Origin: Luteipulveratus halotolerans
GTDB lineage: Bacteria > Actinomycetota > Actinomycetes > Actinomycetales > Dermatophilaceae
Assembly: GCF_001247745.1 (NCBI RefSeq)
Contig: NZ_LAIR01000002.1
Location: 3,162,001 to 3,226,000 of the forward strand
Reading direction: 5' to 3'
DNA: 64,000 bases
This document shows positions 48,609-56,916 of the stretch, in pieces. Numbering within the stretch: the stretch's first letter is position 1; every line of letters starts with the position of its first letter. The notes under the pieces were generated by a model that was not told the origin of the DNA, did not search any database, and saw nothing but the letters and a program-made list of their open reading frames with translations. The position numbers were made by a program, and so were the translations under genes.

Positions 48609-50719
48609 GACGCCACCGCCTCGTCGACCCGCGACAGACTCACTGCGCACACCTTGAACTCGGGCATGCCGCTGATGGGGTCGGTCGCGGGGTTGGTGAC
48701 GTCGTTGACGCAGGCACCGCCCGAGTAGTGGAACGGCATGAACACGGTGTCGCGGCGCACCTCGTCCGACAGCCGCGCGGGTGCGACCGTCACGCCGCGG
48801 GCCGACTCGACACGCACCCGCTCGCCCTCGTCGATGCCGAGGCGCTGCGCGGTGATCGGGTGGATCTGGACGAACGCGCTGGGCTGCGCCTTGACCAGCT
48901 CGCGCACGCGGCGGGTCTGAGCGCCCGACTGGTAGTGCTGCAGCAGCCGACCGGTCACCAGATAGATCGGAGCCTCGGACCGCAGGTCGTCGGCGACCGG
49001 CGCCGGGCGTACGTCCACCATCACTGCGCGGCCGTCGTCGTGAGCGAATCGATCGAGGAAAAGCCTTGGTGTGCCTGCGCTCTCGGAGTCGGGGCACGGC
49101 CAGTAGATCGCCTCGCCGCTGTCCAGCCGCTCGTGGCTGACGCCGCCGTAGTCGGCGACTCCACCGGCGCTGGCGCGGGCGAGCTCGTCCATGACCGTCG
49201 ACGGGTCGGTGTCGAAGGTCGCCTTCGAGCCGAGTCGCTGGGCCAGGTCGTGCAGGATCGTCAGCTCGCTGCGCACGCCCTCAGGAGCGTCAACAGCCTT
49301 GTGCCGCCTCAGGACTCGGCCCTCGAGCGAGGTCATCGTGCCGCTCTCCTCGGCCCACTGGGTGACGGGCAGGACGACGTCGGCGAGGTGCGTCGTCTCG
49401 GAGGGTACGAAGTCGCAGACGACCAGCAGGTCGAGCGCGGCCATCCGACGTCGTACCTCGGACGCGTCGGGCGCACTCACGACCGGGTTGGCACCGTGCA
49501 CCATCAGCACCCGCGGACCGCCCGGCTCGGCCAGTCGGCTCAGCAGCTCGACGGCCGGCACGCCCGGTCCGGGGATGTCATCGGCGTCGACGCCCCACAC
49601 GGCGGCGACGTGCTGCCGCGCGGCGGGGTCGACGATCTTGCGGTAGCCGGGCAGCTGGTCAGCCTTCTGCCCGTGCTCACGACCGCCCTGACCGTTGCCC
49701 TGGCCGGTGACGCAGCCGTAGCCGCTCCCGACCGTGCCGGGCAGCCCGAGCGCGAGCGCCAGGTTGATCGCGGCTGTGACGGTGTCGGTGCCGTGCGCGT
49801 GCTGCTCGGCACCGCGACCCGTGAGGACGTACGCTCCCGCTCCGCCGCGCAACGGCGACGCCTGCGCGAGAAGCGTTGCAGCAGAACGGATCTGTGCAGC
49901 CGGTACGCCGGTCGCGCGCTCCACGGCCTCCGGCCACCACTGCGTGGCGGATCGCTTCACCGCGTCCCAGCCGTTGACGCGCTCGGCGATGTAGGTCTCG
50001 TCGACGGCTGCGCCGGCGATCACGCAGTGCAGGATGCCGAGCAGGACGACGATGTCCGTGCCGGGCAGCGCCTGGAGGTGGATGCCTCCGCCGTCCTGCG
50101 TGAGCTGCGCGGTCGGCGTACGGCGCGGGTCGATCACGATGAGGCCACCGCGTGAGCGCACACCGGCCAGGTGCTGCACCGACGGAGGCATCGTCTCGGC
50201 GAGGTTGCTGCCAGCCAGGAGCACGGCGTCGGCACCGCCGAGGTCGGCGAGCGGGAACGGCAACCCGCGGTCGAGACCGAAGGCCCGCGTACCCGCCGCC
50301 GCGGCCGATGACATGCAGAACCGGCCGTTGTAGTCGATCATCGCGGTGCCCAGGCCGACACGCGCGAACTTGCCCAGCGCATAAGCCTTCTCGTTGGTCA
50401 GGCCGCCTCCGCCGAAGACCGCGACGGCGTCCTTGCCACTCTCACGCTGCACCCGGGTGATCGCCTCGACGATGACGTCGTACGCCGCGTCCCAGGTCGT
50501 CGGCACGAGCTCGCCCGACGCATCCCGCACCAGCGGGCTGGTCAGCCGGTCGGGGGCGGTGAGCAGCGAGGCCGACGTCCAGCCCTTCTGGCACAGACCG
50601 CCCAGGTTGGTCGGGAAGTCGCGCGGCTCCACCGTCACCCCGCCGTCGTCGACCGTGAGCCGCATCGCGCACTGGAGCGCGCAGTACGGGCAGTGCGTGT
50701 CCGTGGTCGTCATGCTCAC
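48605..50719 (-). CDS. nasA: assimilatory nitrate reductase catalytic subunit
   Basis: A 704-residue molybdopterin oxidoreductase reducing nitrate to nitrite in the cytoplasm. The N-terminal [4Fe-4S] ligands are Cys10, Cys13, Cys17 and Cys43 (HCPYCALQC, GGLCQKGW). The likely Mo-ligand Cys135 is in YNGRFCMSSAAAAG, as in NarB/NasA. GRGAEQHAHGTDTV and TGQGNGQGGREHGQKADQLP mark cofactor-binding loops. No twin-Arg signal. GTG 50719 overlaps the narK stop; ATG 50713 is an alternative. Electrons probably come from the adjacent FAD/[2Fe-2S] protein. Confidence 0.94.
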   Translation of the reverse strand: MSMTTTDTHCPYCALQCAMRLTVDDGGVTVEPRDFPTNLGGLCQKGWTSASLLTAPDRLTSPLVRDASGELVPTTWDAAYDVIVEAITRVQRESGKDAVAVFGGGGLTNEKAYALGKFARVGLGTAMIDYNGRFCMSSAAAAGTRAFGLDRGLPFPLADLGGADAVLLAGSNLAETMPPSVQHLAGVRSRGGLIVIDPRRTPTAQLTQDGGGIHLQALPGTDIVVLLGILHCVIAGAAVDETYIAERVNGWDAVKRSATQWWPEAVERATGVPAAQIRSAATLLAQASPLRGGAGAYVLTGRGAEQHAHGTDTVTAAINLALALGLPGTVGSGYGCVTGQGNGQGGREHGQKADQLPGYRKIVDPAARQHVAAVWGVDADDIPGPGVPAVELLSRLAEPGGPRVLMVHGANPVVSAPDASEVRRRMAALDLLVVCDFVPSETTHLADVVLPVTQWAEESGTMTSLEGRVLRRHKAVDAPEGVRSELTILHDLAQRLGSKATFDTDPSTVMDELARASAGGVADYGGVSHERLDSGEAIYWPCPDSESAGTPRLFLDRFAHDDGRAVMVDVRPAPVADDLRSEAPIYLVTGRLLQHYQSGAQTRRVRELVKAQPSAFVQIHPITAQRLGIDEGERVRVESARGVTVAPARLSDEVRRDTVFMPFHYSGGACVNDVTNPATDPISGMPEFKVCAVSLSRVDEAVAS

Positions 50720-52110
50720 ACCCGTGCGTCGCCGAGGTGGGTTCCCTTGCGGCCGTAGACCGCCCAGGTGAGCGTCGCCATCACGAGGTAGAGACCGATG
50801 ATCGCCCAGAGCGCGGGGACGATCGTGCCCGTGGCGTGCGTCGCGTCGACGGTGTGCGACTTGGCGAACGAGAAGCCCTGCGGGATCACGAACCCGCCGT
50901 ACGCGCCGACCGCACCGACGATGCCGATGGCACCGGCCGCGATCTTGCGGGTGCCGGCGATGTCGCCGCCCGAGGTCGCCTGGAAGACGATCGGGATCAT
51001 CCGGTAGATCGAGCCGTTGCCGATGCCGGTGAAGACGAACAGCAGCAGGAACGTCGCCATGAACAGCCCGAAGCTCTTGTCCTGCAGGGCGAAGATCGCG
51101 CCGAACGCGCCGACGGCCATCGCGACGAACGACACGACCGTGACGATCCAGCCGCCGACCTTGTCGGCGACGATGCCGCCGATGGGGCGCGCCACCGAGC
51201 CGACGAGGGCGCCCATGAACGCGAGCTTGAGACCGTGGTCGGGGAACGCGTCGGTCATGATCTTGGGGAACGCGCCGGCGAAGCCGATGAACGACCCGAA
51301 CGTGCCGAAGTAGATGAACGACAGGACCCAGGTGTGCTTGCGCCGCGCCGCAACCGCGAAGCTGCGCGGGTCGGACTTCGCCGTCGAGAGGTTGTCCATC
51401 CAGCGCCAGGCGAGCACGGCCGAGACGAGGATCAGCGGGACGAACACCCAGCCGGCCAGCGGCAGGTCGGGATCAGTGGCCGTGGCCGCACCGAAGACCA
51501 CGACGAACGGCACCGCGAACTGGACCGCCGCCGTACCCAGGTTGCCGCCAGCAGCGTTGAACCCCAACGCTTTTCCCTTCTCCGCCTGCGGGAAGAAGAA
51601 GGAGATGCTGGTCATCGACGACGCGAAGTTGCCGCCGCCGACACCCGCGAGTGCGGCCATCAGCAGGAGCACCGGGAACGGCGCGGTCGCACCGATCGCG
51701 AGCGCCAGCCCGATCGTCGGGAAGAGCAGCAGCAGCGCCGAGATGATCGTCCAGTTGCGGCCGCCGAACTTCGGCACCGCGAACGTGTAAGGGATGCGCA
51801 GCGTGGCGCCGACGAGGGTCGGGATCGACAGCAGCCAGAACTGCTGCGAGTCCGACAGGGCCGCAGCACCGGCGTACCCGTAGTGCTTCAGCTGCGGGAC
51901 GACGATGCCCCAGAGCGCGAAGACGCCGAATCCGAGGAACTCGGCGAACACCGACAGGCGCAGGTTGCGTTGCGCGACCGAGCGACCTTCGGCGGCCCAC
52001 TGGACCGTGTCCTCCGGGTCCCAGCCGTCGATCCAGCGGCCCGGACGACGGTGCAGCCCTGAGACGGACGGCGATGCTGACGTGGTGGTCTCTGCCACGG
52101 ACGTTGCCAT
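50716..52110 (-). CDS. narK: nitrate/nitrite MFS transporter
   Basis: A 464-residue NarK/NasA-type transporter with about 12 transmembrane helices. It has an N-terminal cytoplasmic stretch (SGLHRRPGRWIDGWDPEDTV), FALWGIVVPQLKHYG in the first helix region, the nitrate signature AGVGGGNFASSMTSISFFFP, then QAEKGKALGFNAAGGNLG, and FIGFAGAFPKIMTDAFP, GSVARPIGGIVADKVGGW. It is first in the operon, bringing nitrate in and possibly exporting nitrite. ATG 52110. Confidence 0.95.
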   Translation of the reverse strand: MATSVAETTTSASPSVSGLHRRPGRWIDGWDPEDTVQWAAEGRSVAQRNLRLSVFAEFLGFGVFALWGIVVPQLKHYGYAGAAALSDSQQFWLLSIPTLVGATLRIPYTFAVPKFGGRNWTIISALLLLFPTIGLALAIGATAPFPVLLLMAALAGVGGGNFASSMTSISFFFPQAEKGKALGFNAAGGNLGTAAVQFAVPFVVVFGAATATDPDLPLAGWVFVPLILVSAVLAWRWMDNLSTAKSDPRSFAVAARRKHTWVLSFIYFGTFGSFIGFAGAFPKIMTDAFPDHGLKLAFMGALVGSVARPIGGIVADKVGGWIVTVVSFVAMAVGAFGAIFALQDKSFGLFMATFLLLFVFTGIGNGSIYRMIPIVFQATSGGDIAGTRKIAAGAIGIVGAVGAYGGFVIPQGFSFAKSHTVDATHATGTIVPALWAIIGLYLVMATLTWAVYGRKGTHLGDARV

Positions 52111-52198
52111 GTGGTGGGCCTCCCGACGCGGCTCACCTGGATGGCGAGCGATGTCGGGAAAGGTAGGAATCAGCTGTTACGACGAACGCGTACGTTGC

Positions 52199-52214
52199 GT
52201 TTCGCCGGCGTCAC
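52199..52214 (-). promoter_or_regulatory. GlnR-like box upstream of narK
   Basis: On the minus strand GTGAC-N6-GAAAC matches a GlnR half-site exactly, and GTGAG lies one period further upstream. GlnR activates nitrate and nitrite genes in actinobacteria under nitrogen limitation. It sits about 90 bp before the narK start. The second half of a full site is not clear. Confidence 0.55.
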
Positions 52215-52338
52215 CGTTCGCTCACACGTGTTGAGTCCTGATGTGAGAAGGGCGCCTGACCTGCGCTTTCGTCGTACGCCGGGGCCGAGAGAGACCTATC
52301 TCACACCGACCGGCCGGTCCCAGCCGGTCCGCCGCCAC

Positions 52339-52408
52339 CGCTAGTTGAGCCGGTCCGAGGCGCTAGCCGAGGGCCGTGTCGAAACCTGGTGCTGCGACGG
52401 GAGACTCC
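52339..52408 (+). repeat. dispersed palindromic repeat unit, intergenic copy
   Basis: CGCTAGTTGAGCCGG, GCGCTAGCCGAG, GTGTCGAAACCTGG and GGGAGACTC in order, close to the purL copy read on the opposite strand. This copy lies outside genes and has none of the satellite expansion found at 47504-47674. Confidence 0.85.
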
Positions 52409-52457
52409 GGAACCCCGCGACCAGCCACGATGATGGCGAGGGGACCCTCCCACGATG

Positions 52458-52494
52458 CGCAACCACGTTGCGGAAACGCGCAACGATGTTGCGC
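52458..52494. repeat. tandem GCAAC/GTTGC hairpins
   Basis: CGCAAC-CAC-GTTGCG (52458-52463 with 52467-52472), then GCGCAAC-GAT-GTTGCGC (52478-52494). The second shares CGCAACGATGTTG with the hairpin at 28110-28122. They lie after the pyrE stop on its downstream side and may act as terminators. Confidence 0.6.
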
Positions 52495-52545
52495 TTGTCC
52501 GGAGACCCCCCCGACGTCGCCGACTGAGCCGGCAGCCGCCGTTGG

Positions 52546-53100
52546 TCAGCGCAGGCCGAGGTCGTCCAGGCCGTAGGCGAACACGTAGGCGGGCACGTCC
52601 TGCTCGACCTTCTCCTTGGCGCCCGTGTCGCGGTCGGCGATGACCGCGACGGCGACGACCTCGGCGCCGGCCTCACGGCACGCGGCGACGGCCTCGAGCG
52701 CCGAACCGCCCGTGGTGGACGTGTCCTCGACGACGAGCACCCGACGACCCTTGATCGACGGGCCCTCGATCCGCTGCTGCAGCCCGTGCGCCTTGCCCGC
52801 CTTGCGGACGACGAACGCGTCGAGCGCGCGACCGTCCTCGGACGCCGCGTGCAGCATGGCCGTCGCGACCGGGTCGGCGCCCATCGTGAGCCCGCCGACG
52901 GCGTCGTACGACAGGTCGCGGGTCAGGTCGAGCATCACGCGGCCGACGAGGGGGGCAGCGGCGCCGGAGAGCGTGACCCGGCGCAGGTCGACGTAGTAGT
53001 CGGCCTCCTTGCCGGAGGAGAGCGTGACCTTGCCGTGCACCACGGCCTCGTCACGGATGATCTGCTGGAGTGCGGTGCGGTCGTTGCTCGTGTCAGTCAC
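52546..53100 (-). CDS. pyrE: orotate phosphoribosyltransferase
   Basis: A 184-residue enzyme adding ribose-phosphate from PRPP to orotate in pyrimidine synthesis. It shows VHGKVTLSSGKEADYYVDLR, GGLTMGADPVATAMLHAA, VVRKAGKAHGLQQRIEGPSI and the PRPP-binding motif VLVVEDTSTTGGSALEAV. It is slightly short but complete. GTG 53100 begins the conserved part; longer open frames upstream are not conserved. It lies 32 bp after an SDR gene of the same direction and may be the last gene of that group. Confidence 0.95.
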   Translation of the reverse strand: MTDTSNDRTALQQIIRDEAVVHGKVTLSSGKEADYYVDLRRVTLSGAAAPLVGRVMLDLTRDLSYDAVGGLTMGADPVATAMLHAASEDGRALDAFVVRKAGKAHGLQQRIEGPSIKGRRVLVVEDTSTTGGSALEAVAACREAGAEVVAVAVIADRDTGAKEKVEQDVPAYVFAYGLDDLGLR

Positions 53101-53132
53101 AGACCCTGAGCCTAACGCGCGGGCCCATGAGG

Positions 53133-53903
53133 TCAGTTCTGCGGACGGTGGCGGCGCCTGAACGCGCCTGCCCGCGAGACCTTCCGCGGCAGCATGTCGA
53201 GCAGGCCGACGGCCGCCTTGTACTGCACACCCGGCACCGAGATCGACTTGCCGCGGTCGACGTCGGCGAGGCACTGGCGTACGACCTTGTCGGCGTCGAG
53301 CCACAGCGCGTCGGGCATGCCCTGCCCGGTGATGCCTGCCCGCTCGTGGAACTCGGTGCGTGTGAGGCCGGGGCACAGTGCGGTCACCGTCACGCCCGTG
53401 CCGGCGAGCTCGGCCGCGAGCGACTCGGAGAACGTCGTCAGGTAGCTCTTGGCGGCGGCGTACGTGCCGGTGGCCAGGAAGCTCGCGACCGACGAGACGT
53501 TGATGATCGCGCCGTGGCCGCGCTCGCGCATGCCCCGTGCTGCGGCGTGGCTGAGCACGACCGGCGTACGGACCAGGACCGCGAGGACCGCTTCCTCGTC
53601 GACGACGTCGTTGTCGAGGAAGCTCGACCCGAGCGAGTAGCCCGCGTTGTTGACCAGCAGGTCGACGGGGCGGTCAGGGTCGGCCAGCCGGTCGGCGACG
53701 GTCTGCACGTCGAGCCGCTCGGTGAGGTCGGCGGGCAGGATCTCGACGTCGACGCCGTGCATGGTGGACAACTCGTCGCGCAGCGCCGCGAGGCGCGTCT
53801 CGTCGCAGGCGACCACGACCAGGTCGTGGCCGCGACCGGCCAGCTCGTGCGCGAACGACTTGCCGATGCCGGCGCTGGCGCCGGTGATGAGGGCAGTAGC
53901 CAT
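53133..53903 (-). CDS. short-chain dehydrogenase/reductase
   Basis: A 256-residue classical SDR. TALITGASAGIGKSFAHELA is the NAD(P)-binding motif, LVNNAGYSLGSSF the structural motif, then INVSSVASFLATGTYAAAKS with catalytic Ser, Tyr and Lys (YAAAK). The C-terminus (GLLDMLPRKVSRAGAFRRRH) is basic. Substrate unknown; this DltE/YqjQ-like branch often handles acyl or lipid alcohols. It begins 10 bases after the adenylate-forming gene, so it is probably in one unit with it. Confidence 0.88.
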   Translation of the reverse strand: MATALITGASAGIGKSFAHELAGRGHDLVVVACDETRLAALRDELSTMHGVDVEILPADLTERLDVQTVADRLADPDRPVDLLVNNAGYSLGSSFLDNDVVDEEAVLAVLVRTPVVLSHAAARGMRERGHGAIINVSSVASFLATGTYAAAKSYLTTFSESLAAELAGTGVTVTALCPGLTRTEFHERAGITGQGMPDALWLDADKVVRQCLADVDRGKSISVPGVQYKAAVGLLDMLPRKVSRAGAFRRRHRPQN

Positions 53904-53913
53904 GACCGTGAGT

Positions 53914-55116
53914 CTAGGGACGTCGAGTGACGCACAGCTCGACCCGTGCGTACGCCGGGCCCAGGTCACGCAGCATCGCCCGGCGGAGCACGTCCGCGGT
54001 GAGACCGGTGTCGTCGGCGGTGATGTGCAGGCCAGCAGCCGTCGTCCGCACTCCCGTCACACCATGACGGGTACGCAGGTACTGCTCCGCCCGTTCGTAC
54101 GAGACCAGCTCACCGCGGGTGGACGTGAGCTCGTCGGCCCGGCCCTCCAGCCGGAGGAGGCCGTCACGCATCCGCCCGAGGTCGGTGGCCAGCGTCCGCC
54201 CGCGGCCGAGCAGGGGCGTACACACCTCGACCCGGCCGAGCGCGCCCGGCTCGACCTCGCGACCGGCCCCGTCGACCACCCGGATCCGAACACCCGCGAG
54301 CGGCCGGCCGACCGTCGCCGGGTCGAGTGCGCGCTCGGCGGGACCGGCCAATGTGATCGGTCCGGCCTCGGTCGTGCCGTAGACATCCACCACCTGCGCG
54401 CCGCCGTCGGTGAGCCGGGCAGCGATCGCCGGGGCGAGTCGGTCGGAGCCTGAGATCACGAGTCCCGTGGGGGCGCACCAGCTCTCGAGCTGGTCCGGCA
54501 CTGCGGTGACCGCGTCAGCACCCGACTCGGCGTAGAGCGCGGCCGTTTCAGGTGGCGTCAGTCGGTGCAGGTCGATCACAGGTACGCCGGTCAGCCATGC
54601 ACCCGTCCAGGCCGCCACACCGTGCGACTGTGTCGGAGGTACAGCGACGCCAATTCGCCGTGGCCGCAACGGTATTCGTCGCAGCACGCTGCCGACCTGA
54701 GCCACCACGGCGGGCGACGGGAGGCTGCGGCGCACGGCCCGGGGACGGCCCGTCGTACCGCTCGTGTGCAGCGTCACCGGCGCGGGCACACGCGGCAGAG
54801 GGGTACGCCGGCCGGTCACCAGGTCGGCGAGTCGCCTCTCCCCCGCGACGCCCAGATCACCATCGGTGACGAGGAGAGCTCCGGGGCCGGCCTCGGCCAT
54901 CAGGTCGACGAGGTCGAGGCGGCCGCGACGCGCGCCGACCAGCCAGACCGGCGCGCCGACGTGAAGGGCTGCACAGGTCGTGACGATCGTGTCGTGCAAC
55001 GACGTCGTGGCGACGAGAACCGTTGTGGTGCGGTCGATTCCGGACGCAGCACGCCTGGCCTCACGGAGCAGATCACGCCTCGACCAGCCACCGCGGGCAT
55101 CGACCAGCCAGGTCAT
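53914..55116 (-). CDS. truncated adenylate-forming (acyl-AMP ligase-like) enzyme
   Basis: A 400-residue relative of acyl-CoA/AMP ligases that is 100-150 residues shorter than usual. The P-loop-like motif reads TLHTSGTTGRPRAV, with Arg where most have Lys. VYGTTEAGPI is the A5 motif. LATDLGRMRDGLLRLEGRAD covers the ATP-ribose Asp and the hinge. The C-terminal domain is short and lacks the Gly-Lys catalytic lysine motif. It may only adenylate, or use a partner. Overlaps the upstream SDR (ATGA) and is followed by a second SDR. Confidence 0.78.
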   Translation of the reverse strand: MTWLVDARGGWSRRDLLREARRAASGIDRTTTVLVATTSLHDTIVTTCAALHVGAPVWLVGARRGRLDLVDLMAEAGPGALLVTDGDLGVAGERRLADLVTGRRTPLPRVPAPVTLHTSGTTGRPRAVRRSLPSPAVVAQVGSVLRRIPLRPRRIGVAVPPTQSHGVAAWTGAWLTGVPVIDLHRLTPPETAALYAESGADAVTAVPDQLESWCAPTGLVISGSDRLAPAIAARLTDGGAQVVDVYGTTEAGPITLAGPAERALDPATVGRPLAGVRIRVVDGAGREVEPGALGRVEVCTPLLGRGRTLATDLGRMRDGLLRLEGRADELTSTRGELVSYERAEQYLRTRHGVTGVRTTAAGLHITADDTGLTADVLRRAMLRDLGPAYARVELCVTRRP

Positions 55117-55868
55117 CGGCGCCGCCGCAGCGAGCCGAGGCCGATCAGCCGTGCGCTCAGCGCAGGCGCCGCCGCGGTGAGTGTCGAACCGGCACGCGCC
55201 CACGCCGGTGACACCAGCGGCCGGGGACGTCGGAGCACTCGTTCGATCCGGGCGGCCGCGTCGGCGGCGGACTCCGAGAAGGGAGGCCGGTCGCCGTACG
55301 TCGGGGCGCTCATCGGCGTACGCACCAGCCCCAGCTCGACCACGCTCACGTCGATGCTGTCCCTGCGCAGCTCGGGGCCGATCGCGCGCAGCCACCCGTC
55401 CATCGCGGCTTTCGAGGCGCAGTACGCGCCCCAGCCGGGCACCGGCATGCGCGCGTTGACGGTCGGGACGCCGACCACGTGGCCGCTGCCGCGGGCCGCC
55501 ATCGCGGGCAGCAGCCCGAGGACGAGCCGCGAGTGGCCCAGGAAGGTGACGCGCATCGAGCGCTCGAGGTCGTGGTGGCGCCCGACCTGCTCGGCCGCGC
55601 TGCGGGCGATGGACAGACCGGCGTTGCACACGACCGCGTCGGGCGCCGCGCTCAGCGACGCGACCAGCCCATCGACCGAGTCGTCGTCACGCAGATCGGC
55701 GGCGATGACCCGCGCGGAACCGCCCGACCGGCGTACGTCGGCCGCGACCGCGTCGAGCTCGTGCTGCCTGCGGGCGGTGAGGACGAGCTCGTGCCCCGGC
55801 GCCGCGAGACGACGCGCGAGCGCCGCACCGATCCCCGATGACGCACCCGTGATCAGGACCCGGCCCAT
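55113..55868 (-). CDS. short-chain dehydrogenase/reductase
   Basis: A 251-residue SDR: RVLITGASSGIGAALARRLA, VVCNAGLSIARSAAEQV (a variant of NNAG), then GHVVGVPTVNARMPVPGWGA and YCASKAAMDGWL with the catalytic Tyr and Lys. The Ser position appears as Pro/Thr (VVGVPTVN), which would be unusual. It is first in a tight unit with the truncated adenylate-forming enzyme and another SDR. The trio may activate and reduce an acyl substrate, which is inference. Confidence 0.85.
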   Translation of the reverse strand: MGRVLITGASSGIGAALARRLAAPGHELVLTARRQHELDAVAADVRRSGGSARVIAADLRDDDSVDGLVASLSAAPDAVVCNAGLSIARSAAEQVGRHHDLERSMRVTFLGHSRLVLGLLPAMAARGSGHVVGVPTVNARMPVPGWGAYCASKAAMDGWLRAIGPELRRDSIDVSVVELGLVRTPMSAPTYGDRPPFSESAADAAARIERVLRRPRPLVSPAWARAGSTLTAAAPALSARLIGLGSLRRRR

Positions 55869-55991
55869 GCGGCGCAGTCTAGAAGTGACCCGCCGCGTGC
55901 ACCCCGCTCTCGAGTTGGGGGTCGCAACGGGAGGTAGGGCTCCCGGCACGACCCCCGGTTCGGTGTCGGCCTCGCCACCTAAGGTGTCCGG

Positions 55992-56783
55992 GTGCGTATC
56001 GCGACCTGGAACGTCAACTCCGTCCGCTCCCGGATCGACCGGGTGATGGGCGTGCTCGAACGGCACGACCTCGACGTGCTCCTGCTGCAGGAGACCAAGT
56101 GCCGCGACGACCAGTTCCCGGCGATGGCGCTGGAGGGCTCGGGCTACGAGTTCGTCAACCACGGCCTCAACCAGTGGAACGGCGTCGGCATCATCTCGCG
56201 GGTCGGCCTGGACGACGTCGAGCGCGGTTTCCCTGACATGCCGCAGTTCGGTGACCCGCTCGTCTCGGAGGCCCGCGCGCTCGGCGCGACGTGCGGCGGC
56301 GTACGCGTGTGGTCGCTCTACGTCCCCAACGGGCGCGAGCTCGACCACCCGCACTACCACTACAAGCTCGAGTGGCTGGCCCGCCTGCGCGACAACGCCG
56401 CGGGCTGGCTCGCCGACGACCGCGACGCCCAGATCGTCCTGGCTGGCGACTGGAACATCGCGCCCACCGACGACGACGTGTGGAGCGTCGAGTACTACGC
56501 CGACAAGACGCACACCTCAGAGCCCGAGCGGTCGGCGTTCGAGGCCTTCGTCGACGCGGGGTACGCCGACCTCGTGCGTCCCTACACCCCCGGCCCGGGC
56601 GTCTACACCTACTGGGACTACACCCAGCTCGCGTTCCCCAAGAAGCGCGGCATGCGCATCGACTTCGCCCTCGGTACGCCGGCGCTCGCCGCACGCGTGA
56701 CCGGTGCGTCGATCGACCGCGAGGAGCGCAAGGGCAAGGGCGCCTCCGACCACGCGCCAGTCATCATCGAGCTCACCGACTGA
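55992..56783 (+). CDS. xth: exodeoxyribonuclease III
   Basis: A 263-residue Mg-dependent AP endonuclease/3'-exonuclease of base-excision repair. RIATWNVNSVRSRIDRVMGV begins the fold, LLLQETKCRDDQFP holds the metal-ligand Glu, VLAGDWNIAPTDDDVW the Asp/Asn pair, YTYWDYTQLAFPKKRGMRID the conserved C-terminal block, and GKGASDHAPVI the catalytic Asp-His. Length is normal. GTG start. It converges on the acyl-CoA ligase gene with a large hairpin between. Confidence 0.95.
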   Translation: MRIATWNVNSVRSRIDRVMGVLERHDLDVLLLQETKCRDDQFPAMALEGSGYEFVNHGLNQWNGVGIISRVGLDDVERGFPDMPQFGDPLVSEARALGATCGGVRVWSLYVPNGRELDHPHYHYKLEWLARLRDNAAGWLADDRDAQIVLAGDWNIAPTDDDVWSVEYYADKTHTSEPERSAFEAFVDAGYADLVRPYTPGPGVYTYWDYTQLAFPKKRGMRIDFALGTPALAARVTGASIDREERKGKGASDHAPVIIELTD

Positions 56784-56806
56784 TCGCCAGGGACGACCCC
56801 GCACCA

Positions 56807-56890
56807 GGCAACTGCGTCACCTGCGAGGCAACTGCGTCTCGTGAGTCTGACCGGCTTGCACGTCGGTCAGACTCAGGCGACGCGGTTGCC
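56807..56890. terminator. bidirectional terminator with GGCAACTGCGTC repeats
   Basis: GAGTCTGACCG and CGGTCAGACTC (56843-56874) form a perfect 11-bp stem. GGCAAC (56827) and GTTGCC (56885) extend it outward through mismatches. GGCAACTGCGTC also occurs once more at 56807. The whole lies between convergent stop codons. Confidence 0.75.
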
Positions 56891-56916
56891 TGGCCGGCGT
56901 CTGAGCGCAGCGGCGG

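Larger units (their letters stand above)
52111..52545. promoter_or_regulatory. 435-bp gap upstream of the nitrate operon
   Basis: No gene is seen here. From narK outward there is a 90-bp probable leader, a GlnR-like half-site (52199-52214), about 120 bp in which I see no clear signal, a palindromic repeat unit (52339-52408), and tandem GCAAC/GTTGC hairpins (52458-52494). The narK promoter should lie between 52110 and about 52250. The outer part next to pyrE appears to be a landing site for repeats. Confidence 0.6.
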
